Below are positions 1 through 5,742 of a stretch of 5,742 nt of DNA, in pieces. The notes under the pieces were generated by a model, which was not told the DNA's origin, did no database searches, and was given only the letters and a program-made list of their open reading frames with translations. The DNA is taken from the NCBI GenBank assembly GCA_003223595.1, contig QHVR01000262.1, positions 1 to 5,742 of the forward strand, read 5' to 3'. Made by a program: the position numbers and the translations under genes. This stretch comes from Acidobacteriota bacterium. GTDB lineage: Bacteria > Acidobacteriota > Terriglobia > Terriglobales > Acidobacteriaceae. The number at the start of each line of letters is the position of its first letter. Position 1 is the stretch's first letter.

Positions 1-96
1 TGACTTCATGTATTTAGTGTATCGAATTCTGAACCGGCGTACGCGACGACGAAGAAATCGAAATCCCTGGGAAGGCCCCGGTATCAGCGTGCAAAA

Positions 97-134
97 AGGG
101 GCAGACACCGCGGCGACCCCGCCCTCCGGCCCCT
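97..134 (-). terminator. Possible minus-strand terminator-like hairpin
   Basis: Read on the minus strand, AGGGGC (129-134) can pair with GCCCCT (97-102), with a smaller GGCG/CGCC stem inside the loop, and the right arm runs directly into a run of T residues (complement of the A run at 93-97). That is the shape of an intrinsic terminator for leftward transcription. Against it, the loop is long and there is no minus-strand gene immediately to the right that would need it. It could instead be part of a dispersed repeat or chance structure in G+C-rich DNA. Confidence 0.2.
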
Positions 135-309
135 CTCCGCTCAGTGAGGTCGGAGGGAAGGGTGCTGCAGTTCTGCCGCATACTTGGATGCCTTGAGGGA
201 TAAGAGGTTGCCGTGGGAAGATGAGTCGCGCCGTCCAAATCTCCCAAGATTTCGCGGCCGCAAAGAACATCCCTCCCATGACGCTGCGCGGACGAAATGA
301 GCCCTGCGT

Positions 310-327
310 TGCACCATTGCTGGTGCA
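310..327. repeat. Perfect 7-bp inverted repeat upstream of the peptidase
   Basis: TGCACCA, a four-base spacer TTGC, then TGGTGCA form a perfect hairpin or dyad. It overlaps the first copy of the octamer TGCATGGG (324-331), which recurs at 343-350, 19 bp further on, or nearly two helical turns. The block lies about 55-95 bp upstream of the proposed -10 box of the peptidase gene, where an activator or repressor could bind. No known operator is recognised, so a regulatory role is inference only. Confidence 0.35.
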
Positions 328-381
328 TGGGAAACCGCGGGATGCATGGGGCTCAGGTTTGAATTTCTGGGAGCTCCGAAA

Positions 382-409
382 GTCTTAAACCACGCCGTTT
401 TGCTACACT
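382..409 (+). promoter_or_regulatory. Candidate sigma70-type promoter with extended -10
   Basis: TGCTACACT at 401-409 gives an extended -10 (TGn followed by TACACT, matching TATAAT at four of six positions and keeping the key TA...T bases). A weak -35-like GTCTTA lies at 382-387 with a 16-bp spacer; an extended -10 can tolerate a poor -35. Transcription would start near 415-417, giving a short leader of roughly 20 bases before the ATG at 435, which fits the strong ribosome binding site at 422-427. It is the best promoter candidate in the non-coding region, but is based on inspection alone. Confidence 0.5.
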
Positions 410-421
410 CATCCGTTTGCC

Positions 422-427
422 AAGGAG
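422..427 (+). promoter_or_regulatory. Ribosome binding site that fixes the peptidase start
   Basis: AAGGAG sits seven bases before the ATG at 435, a near-ideal Shine-Dalgarno sequence and spacing. An in-frame TTG at 417 would place this sequence inside the coding region and would add six residues ahead of an otherwise normal signal peptide, so ATG 435 is preferred. Confidence 0.85.
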
Positions 428-434
428 TACCTCC

Positions 435-2696
435 ATGCGTCGTCTTCTTCTCGCTTTTCTTCTTTTCCTCTTTGCTGTTCCCGCATTCACACAAGCCAGG
501 CATCCTTTCACGTTTGAAGACATGATGAAGTTGAAACGGCTGGGCGAACCGGAAGTTTCGCCGGATGGCAAGTGGATCATCTTCAGCGTCGTCGATGTCG
601 ATCTTGCAGCCAACTCCAAGACGCCACATATCTGGATCGTGCCTGCGATGGGAGGTCAGGAACGGGAGATCATTGCCGATCAGGACGCGGATCGTCCGCG
701 GTGGGCGCCCGATGGGAAGAGGTTTGCATTCCTGTCCACGAAAGGGGGCGAATCTCAGATCTGGATTGCGAATTTCGATAGCGGCGCTGGGGCGGTGACT
801 GGAGTTCAAAAGCTCACTTCCATTGCCACCGAGGCAGGCGGGGAATTGTGGTCTCCGGATGAGAAGACGATTCTCTTTACTTCGGATGTATATCCCGAAT
901 GCGATGGCGAGCCCGCAGCCGAGTTGCAATGCAACGCGAAGACACTCGAAGAACGGAAGAACAGCAACGTCAAGGCGCAGATCTTTACACACCTGCTTTA
1001 TCGTCATTGGAATGCTTACAAAGAAGGGACGCGCACGCACATCTTTGTGGTTCGCGTGGACGCCTGCCCAGGCGATGCGGGCCAGGGGAAGAGCAGTCGA
1101 TCTGCGCTCGACCAGACCGTCGATGGCGGCTGTCAGTACATTGACCTTACTCCTGGCGATTACGATGCGCCCGTGTTCTCTTTGGGCGGACAGGATGGTT
1201 ACGCGTTTTCTCCCGATGGCAAAGAGATTTGCTACACCTCGAATCACGACAAGAATGCGGCGGCGTCCACGAACAATGATTTGTGGATCGTGCCAGTCAA
1301 TGTAGGGGCGGACGCATTCGTCCGCCCCGCGAGCCAAGCGAGCGCCGGACAGCCAAGTAAGTATGTGGCCGGAGTGCTGGCCCAAACCAAGAACATTACG
1401 GCCGATAATCCGGCCAGCGATTCGACGCCGCTTTATTCGCCCGATGGACGCTACATCGCCTACCGCGCCCAGCAGCGTCCCGGATACGAGAGCGACCGCT
1501 TCCGCCTCATGCTCTACGACCGCAAGACCGGTGAGAAGAAGGACTTGATGCCGGATTTTGGTCATTGGGTCGGAACCTACACATGGGCGGGCGACTCCGA
1601 AACCATCTACTTCAGCGCGGAGCATCTTCGCCATTCGCTGATCTACGCGGTCGGCCCGATCTCTGGAGGTCACCCTCAAGTACGCACGATGGTTGGCGGC
1701 TATAACGATGACGTAATTGTCGCACCCGATCGCAAGAAGCTGATCTTTTCTCGCATGTCGCTGAAAGCACCGAATGAAATTTATACGGCAGATGCAAATG
1801 GCGAAGGCTGCCCGGCGAGAACCGGAGAAGTAGACAAAGGCCACGAAAACTGTTCGTTGAACAAAGATCAGGCGCTCACCCACATAAACGAGCAGTTGCT
1901 GTCTCAAATCAGCTGGTCAGATGACGAGGCCTTCTCGTTTACCGGTGCGCACGGAGACTGGGTGGAAGGCACCCTCGTCAAACCGCCGAACTTCGACGCC
2001 ACCAAAAAGTATCCCGTGAAATTCCTCATCCATGGCGGGCCGCAGGGTGCATGGGGGGATGACTGGTCGTTCCGCTGGAACCCGGAGCTGTTCGCGGCCA
2101 CCGGCTATGCGGTCATCATGATCAACTTCCACGGCTCGACAGGAAACGGGCAGAAGTTCATCGATGCTATCAATGGCGATTGGGGCGGCGCTCCGTATGA
2201 AGATGTGATGAAGGGTCTCGATTACGCCGAGGAGCATTATCCATTTATCGATAAGAAGCGCGAGTGCGCACTCGGCGCGAGCTACGGCGGATACATGATC
2301 AACTGGATCCTCGGCCACACCGACCGCTTCAAGTGCCTGGTTTCGCATGATGGCATGTTCAACGCTGAGTCGGCATGGGGATCGACCGAAGAACTCTGGT
2401 TCAATAACTGGGAGTTCAAAGGCACTCCGTATGACAACCGCGCTCTGTATCAGAAGTGGTCACCGCATCAGTACGCGAAGAACTTCAAGACTCCGACACT
2501 CGTAGTTCACGGGCAAAAAGACTACCGGCTGGATGTGAGCGAAGGCCTCCAGCTATTCACCACGCTGCAGATGGAGGGGGTGCCGTCGAAGATGCTCTAC
2601 TTCCCGGACGAGGGCCACTGGGTGCTGAAGCCGCAGAATTCGCAGCTCTGGTACAAGACCGTGAACGATTGGGTGGATCAGTGGATAGGGAAGTAA
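435..2696 (+). CDS. Secreted S9-family serine peptidase (prolyl oligopeptidase/DPP5-like)
   Basis: A 753-residue exported serine peptidase expected to cleave short peptides, probably in the periplasm or outside the cell. Residues 1-21 form a signal peptide: Arg-Arg, a Leu/Phe-rich core, then a likely cleavage near AFTQA. A beta-propeller follows with seven SPDG-like motifs near residues 39, 89, 138, 257, 333, 383 and 428. The C-terminal alpha/beta-hydrolase domain has HGGP (533-536, oxyanion region), the nucleophile Ser616 in GASYGGY, Asp696 in GQKDY and His728 in DEGHW, so the triad is complete. Length and order match the S9C group (acylaminoacyl peptidase and dipeptidyl peptidase 5 types); the exact substrate cannot be told from sequence. 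A Cys-containing insertion separates blades 3 and 4 (about 150-255); the several cysteines suit an oxidising compartment. Residues about 290-307 are encoded by an in-frame palindromic repeat. The gene appears monocistronic and its stop is 2 bp from the end of the convergent gene. Confidence 0.93.
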   Translation: MRRLLLAFLLFLFAVPAFTQARHPFTFEDMMKLKRLGEPEVSPDGKWIIFSVVDVDLAANSKTPHIWIVPAMGGQEREIIADQDADRPRWAPDGKRFAFLSTKGGESQIWIANFDSGAGAVTGVQKLTSIATEAGGELWSPDEKTILFTSDVYPECDGEPAAELQCNAKTLEERKNSNVKAQIFTHLLYRHWNAYKEGTRTHIFVVRVDACPGDAGQGKSSRSALDQTVDGGCQYIDLTPGDYDAPVFSLGGQDGYAFSPDGKEICYTSNHDKNAAASTNNDLWIVPVNVGADAFVRPASQASAGQPSKYVAGVLAQTKNITADNPASDSTPLYSPDGRYIAYRAQQRPGYESDRFRLMLYDRKTGEKKDLMPDFGHWVGTYTWAGDSETIYFSAEHLRHSLIYAVGPISGGHPQVRTMVGGYNDDVIVAPDRKKLIFSRMSLKAPNEIYTADANGEGCPARTGEVDKGHENCSLNKDQALTHINEQLLSQISWSDDEAFSFTGAHGDWVEGTLVKPPNFDATKKYPVKFLIHGGPQGAWGDDWSFRWNPELFAATGYAVIMINFHGSTGNGQKFIDAINGDWGGAPYEDVMKGLDYAEEHYPFIDKKRECALGASYGGYMINWILGHTDRFKCLVSHDGMFNAESAWGSTEELWFNNWEFKGTPYDNRALYQKWSPHQYAKNFKTPTLVVHGQKDYRLDVSEGLQLFTTLQMEGVPSKMLYFPDEGHWVLKPQNSQLWYKTVNDWVDQWIGK
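1302..1356. repeat. REP-like palindromic element inside the peptidase gene
   Basis: GGGGCGGACG (1305-1314) and CGTCCGCCCC (1319-1328) form a perfect 10-bp inverted repeat around a four-base loop CATT. It is followed by a short directly repeated GCGAGC-type segment (about 1329-1346) and CGGACAGCC. The structure resembles dispersed extragenic palindromes seen in G+C-rich bacterial genomes, and I recall similar palindromes in Acidobacteriota, though I cannot check this. Here it is read through in frame, encoding residues about 290-307 (GADAFVRPASQASAGQP) in the linker after the fourth propeller motif, where a loop extension is likely tolerated. Only one copy is present in the window, so repeat status is inferred from structure. 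Confidence 0.6.
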
Positions 2697-2698
2697 AG

Positions 2699-5600
2699 CT
2701 ATCGAGTCTCAACTCCTCGCCAGCGCGGGTTCCGTATGGGGGTAACCGCCGGCTGTGAACTTGTGCCCGATGGAGAGCTGCCCGCAGCCACAGCGGGCAG
2801 GACTTGCAGCGGAAAATCGAGGAGGGCGCTGGTGCCAGCGGTGACCCAGACGTCCACCTCCAGGGGAGGACTGAAACTGCTGCGCGAAGGCACGATGTTG
2901 GCGAAGCCGTTCACATCAGTCATTGCGGTGCTCTGTGCGGCTTGCAGGATCACGGGTTGGGATGGATTCACCGGATTCGTTTCGCCATCTCCAACTCCGG
3001 GAGAAGTACCTCCGGGCCTGACGACAGTGCTCTGAAACAAAACCGGGGCGGCGATGACCACATTAGGCGGCGTCGCGGAATCTGTGACGCGCACGATTAT
3101 CGGTTGGAACGACTGTCCAGTGGATACCTGGCCGGATCCCGAGACCGGCTGCAGCTTTTGTTGTGAGGGCGGCACTGGATCAGCATAGAAAATCGCGCAC
3201 GGAGCATTGCCGGGAGCAACGCAAGCGCTCACCTTCGTCTCAGCGGCAATCTGGCTAACAGTTAAGTTGACAGTGGCATACCCCGTGGAATTCGTGGTCG
3301 CGCTCGCGGCACCCAGAGTTCCGGAGCCGGTCATCACCGCGTAGTTGATCTGGATACCAGTGCGGGGCGCGCCATTGCTTACCGCACGTACGGTCAGCGG
3401 GAGTGTGACGCTGGCGCTTTGCGAAATTCTCAGATTGGGCATCACGGCAGCTATGTCAGAGGACGAGCCAATGGCATTCACGGTCGCCGTCACTGATTTG
3501 GCGGGGGAGTACACACCCGGAGCAAGTGTAGCGGTGACGGTTGCGGCGCCCAGAGCCGCCGGCGTCAGCCAGGTGGTCGCGCTGCCACTCTGATCCGTCG
3601 TCACGGAACAGGATGTTGCTCCGCCGCATGCGGAAAGCTGCAGGCTGTTTGTCGTTGACCAGCCCACGGTCGCTCCCGGCACAGCGGTAAATCCGTCGGC
3701 AGCAACCACGCGCACGGTTACCGGTTTGGCAGCTTGTGTTCCCACCGTGGCTTGCGAATTCCCTGTATAGATGAGCGTGATATTGTCGCTGGCCGCCGCT
3801 CCGTAAGTGAGCGCGTCGGTCATGGTCGTCGATGCGCCAGTCGCGGAGTCAGTCAGGGTGATACTTTGCGTCCCGTCAGCGCGTGCGGGCACCGAAATCA
3901 TGATCTCTGTCGCAATGACCCGAAGCTGGCTGAGAGTTGTCCCGCCCATGCTGGCCGACAATCCGCGGGCGAAGCCGGTACCCCGCACGCTGATTATGCC
4001 GCCATTCACGCCCACGCGAGCGGGGGACAGAGTATCGGCATAGAGAACGCGGCCATGGTAGCGGAAATCGGGACGTCCATCTCTCCGCGCATCCGAGATT
4101 CCTATTCTAAACGTGCCCGCCTGAAGCACCTGGGCGTCCAGCCGGCTGGTGGCCAACACCAGCGAGTTGAACGGCGATGGTGTGAAAGCAGGGGAAGGCG
4201 TGCCTTCCGGATCGGCGGCGGCCCACACGCCAATCACGGGTCGGGCCTTGAGCAAGGTCGCGCGGCCGGATTCATTGAGAGCGGTCGCCGTGATCGACAA
4301 GGTGCGGTTCGCCTGGATCGGGAGCTGAAAATACTGGATGCTGCCATAGCGGAGAGATGAAACCCAGTCGCCAGCTCCGGGCAGTAGTGCCGGAGCGCTC
4401 CATGAGGAGGGACTCTGGGGCAAAGCCTGCGCTGTGCCGGTCATGAGAATGTCTTGCTGCACATCGCTGCCGCGTGAAACTGTGATAGTGATGGGCAGGA
4501 ATGATCCGGAGGGCGAGACCGGATCCGGTGAATATGGCCCAACACCGTACGACCACTGCGGGTCCAGAGCTTCCACCGAGAGTTGGTATTGTGTGCTGCC
4601 GCCATTCGGGAGTTGCAGACCGGAGAGGTCAAACGCACCCTCCAGCTCCGTTTTGTCCGATCCCCATCGTGATAGCGGTTCTCCCACAGCATCATCGGTC
4701 CCCGTGATGGGGTTGCCTTGATTGCCGGTGAAAAGAAATCCTGAGACTGAACTGGCGGCGTAACGCCGGGAGGGCTGTCCGGTAGAAGGATCAATCCATC
4801 GGGCGACCACGTTGATGCCCTGCATGGGTTGCGTGCGTTGGCCGTGAGCGTCAGTGAACCACACGGAGCCGTGAATTCGCGCAGTGCCGGCAGAAAATAT
4901 TTGCTTGCCGGGAAATGCCGCCTGATTTTGGGCGGTGACGGGATACAGGCTCGATACTGCTGCGATGTCATCCATCGAGAGCTGGGTCGGATGCGGGTAG
5001 CACAGCGTGATCGGTACGCAGTTCCACAGGTCAAGAAAGTGCATGACCGGAAAGCCGGCATAATCATCCGCGGTGGCAGGCGGCGAGCCCGTCTGTACAT
5101 TGACATTCAGTTGTGACCAGCCTACCCCGAGCAGGTGGCCAATGGCGCGAACCAGCCGGTAATGAATCTCAGTTATCTGGGAGGACTGCTGCGCGCACTG
5201 TCCGTTGATGACGACCAGGGCGTGCTCATAAGCGGCCAAGGAGCCATAGTTGTCATTTCCGCCGAAGACTGCATTGTAGAAACATTGAGTGCGGTCGGCA
5301 GCTCCGGCACCCAGAAGAGCGCTAGTCACGGTTCCATCGTAATCGTAGACAAATCCTACGGGAGTGCCGGTTGAGGACGGTTGAATGTCGGGCGGCATGG
5401 AGATCGTGCCATCCGAATTGCGGGTGACGTTAGCCCCGCTCACGTCCTCGGCCAAGCTGCCCGCAGCAGTGATGGACAATGCCGCCGTAGGGACGGAAGT
5501 CCACTGAGAGAAGGCGCTCGCAACCAGCGCATTGGCCTCGGAGTTCGGCAACACTGGACTGAGATTGCCCTGATCGACGTAGTACGCGATCTCGCCTTGG

Positions 5601-5742
5601 GGCCAGGTGAGGGGCCGTCCTTCGACGGTGGAATCGAAATATGCAGAGCCGGCGACTCGGGCAGGGCCTCCCGCGCGCGATGTCAGTGCGCAGAGAACGA
5701 GAATAGTTGCGCTGAAACCTAGCCTGAGGAGGAAGAGACGCA
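2699..5742 (-). CDS. Secreted matrixin-like, IPT and Ig-like multidomain protein (lacks first base)
   Basis: The frame is open from the right edge to TAG at 2699-2701. The final two bases supply TG on the minus strand, followed by a signal peptide (MRLFLLRLGFSATILVLCAL, cleavage probably after SRA, residue 24), so the start codon very likely begins one base outside, giving about 1014 residues. The domains below are rough. Residues 31-270 resemble matrixin-like zincins of Acidobacteriota, but the motif is RAIGHLLGVGW (199-209), lacking two of three zinc histidines and the catalytic Glu; a PVMH segment resembles the Met-turn. Residues about 286-435 look like a carboxypeptidase-regulatory-like beta-sandwich, 440-565 an unassigned beta-rich region, 570-648 an IPT/TIG domain (GGIISVRGTGFA), and about 652-756, 768-856 and 868-984 three Ig-like (Big_1-type) domains. 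No LPXTG or PEP-CTERM sorting tail is visible. A surface or extracellular binding role is inferred; the substrate or partner is unknown. Confidence 0.85.
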   Translation of the reverse strand, partial: RLFLLRLGFSATILVLCALTSRAGGPARVAGSAYFDSTVEGRPLTWPQGEIAYYVDQGNLSPVLPNSEANALVASAFSQWTSVPTAALSITAAGSLAEDVSGANVTRNSDGTISMPPDIQPSSTGTPVGFVYDYDGTVTSALLGAGAADRTQCFYNAVFGGNDNYGSLAAYEHALVVINGQCAQQSSQITEIHYRLVRAIGHLLGVGWSQLNVNVQTGSPPATADDYAGFPVMHFLDLWNCVPITLCYPHPTQLSMDDIAAVSSLYPVTAQNQAAFPGKQIFSAGTARIHGSVWFTDAHGQRTQPMQGINVVARWIDPSTGQPSRRYAASSVSGFLFTGNQGNPITGTDDAVGEPLSRWGSDKTELEGAFDLSGLQLPNGGSTQYQLSVEALDPQWSYGVGPYSPDPVSPSGSFLPITITVSRGSDVQQDILMTGTAQALPQSPSSWSAPALLPGAGDWVSSLRYGSIQYFQLPIQANRTLSITATALNESGRATLLKARPVIGVWAAADPEGTPSPAFTPSPFNSLVLATSRLDAQVLQAGTFRIGISDARRDGRPDFRYHGRVLYADTLSPARVGVNGGIISVRGTGFARGLSASMGGTTLSQLRVIATEIMISVPARADGTQSITLTDSATGASTTMTDALTYGAAASDNITLIYTGNSQATVGTQAAKPVTVRVVAADGFTAVPGATVGWSTTNSLQLSACGGATSCSVTTDQSGSATTWLTPAALGAATVTATLAPGVYSPAKSVTATVNAIGSSSDIAAVMPNLRISQSASVTLPLTVRAVSNGAPRTGIQINYAVMTGSGTLGAASATTNSTGYATVNLTVSQIAAETKVSACVAPGNAPCAIFYADPVPPSQQKLQPVSGSGQVSTGQSFQPIIVRVTDSATPPNVVIAAPVLFQSTVVRPGGTSPGVGDGETNPVNPSQPVILQAAQSTAMTDVNGFANIVPSRSSFSPPLEVDVWVTAGTSALLDFPLQVLPAVAAGSSPSGTSSQPAVTPIRNPRWRGVETR
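2778..2800. repeat. 8-bp inverted repeat near the convergent gene ends
   Basis: CTGCCCGC (2778-2785) and GCGGGCAG (2793-2800) form a perfect stem with a seven-base loop, about 80 bases past the peptidase stop and inside the last codons of the minus-strand gene (encoding LPAVAAGS). Because only 2 bp separate the two stop codons, any hairpin terminating peptidase transcription would have to lie within the opposing gene, and this is the best candidate I found. It has no T run, so it is not a classic intrinsic terminator and may simply be coding sequence. Confidence 0.3.

Larger units (their letters stand above)
1..434. other. Non-coding upstream region, no convincing gene
   Basis: I see no supported gene here. 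Short frames on both strands (such as 8-196 on + and 14-328 on -) lack ribosome binding sites, are rich in Arg/Ser/Pro of the kind produced by random G+C-rich DNA, and resemble no family I know. The stretch contains a G/C-rich segment with nested inverted repeats (about 97-157), a short perfect hairpin (310-327), a repeated octamer (324-331 and 343-350), and at its right end the promoter and ribosome binding site of the peptidase gene. The TGA at bases 1-3 could be the stop codon of a gene lying to the left, but there is too little sequence to judge. Confidence 0.6.

Noticed and set aside
7..21. Leftward -10-like TACACT (complement of 16-21) just before an ATG at 9-7 on the minus strand, suggesting a leaderless divergent gene
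   Set aside because: There is no -35 or extended -10, and only three codons would lie inside the window, so it cannot be supported.
8..328. Short Arg/Ser/Pro-rich open frames on both strands at the left edge
   Set aside because: They have no ribosome binding site, no family resemblance and overlap repeat-like DNA; they are better explained as chance frames.
417..434. TTG at 417 as the start of the peptidase
   Set aside because: The strong AAGGAG at 422-427 with a seven-base spacer points to ATG 435, which also gives a normal signal peptide.
141..1907. 588-residue open frame on the minus strand opposite the peptidase gene
   Set aside because: It is antisense to a clearly real gene with a complete catalytic triad and shows no recognisable domain, no ribosome binding site and a composition typical of a shadow frame in G+C-rich DNA.
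4441..5106. Further long minus-strand frame overlapping the matrixin-like gene
   Set aside because: It lies in another frame of the same strand inside an intact gene with recognisable domains and is a shadow.
5552..5554. GTG at 5554 as the start of the minus-strand gene
   Set aside because: Coding sequence with a signal peptide and matrixin-like start continues in frame upstream to the window edge.
5674..5742. Lipoprotein signal around Cys18 (LVLC) in the minus-strand protein
   Set aside because: The residue before the Cys is Leu rather than Gly, Ala or Ser, so it is not a proper lipobox; a type I signal peptide fits better.

Overview
The window holds two large, convergent protein-coding genes and one non-coding stretch. 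The G+C-rich composition, the extended -10 sequence TGCTACACT, the S9 peptidase type and the large secreted matrixin-like/IPT/Ig-like protein together suggest a soil-type Acidobacteriota (Terriglobia/Koribacter-like) genome. This placement is inferred from remembered family patterns and was not tested by a search.

Layout. Bases 1-434 contain no convincing gene. They carry several inverted or direct repeats and, at their right end, a plausible promoter and a strong ribosome binding site. Bases 435-2696 (+) encode an intact, exported S9-family serine peptidase of 753 residues. It has an N-terminal signal peptide, a beta-propeller with seven SPDG-like motifs, and a C-terminal alpha/beta-hydrolase domain with a visible Ser616/Asp696/His728 triad. 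A perfect palindromic element of REP type sits in frame inside the propeller coding region (about 1302-1356). Bases 2699-5742 (-) encode a second exported protein that ends only 2 bp from the peptidase stop codon. The reading frame runs off the right edge, but the last two bases read as the TG of a start codon, so the gene is probably complete except for one base (about 1014 residues). It has a signal peptide, a matrixin-like domain whose zinc/catalytic motif is degenerate (RAxxHxxGxxW instead of HExxHxxGxxH), a carboxypeptidase-regulatory-like region, a beta-rich linker, an IPT/TIG domain and three Ig-like domains.

Both products should act outside the cytoplasm. The first would cleave peptides; the second looks like a multidomain surface or extracellular protein built on a probably inactive metalloprotease fold. 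They are on opposite strands and not in an operon, so nothing in the sequence shows that they work together. I found no RNA gene, CRISPR array, transposase or phage feature. The best leads are the degenerate matrixin and the in-frame palindromic element; I see no multi-gene novel system.
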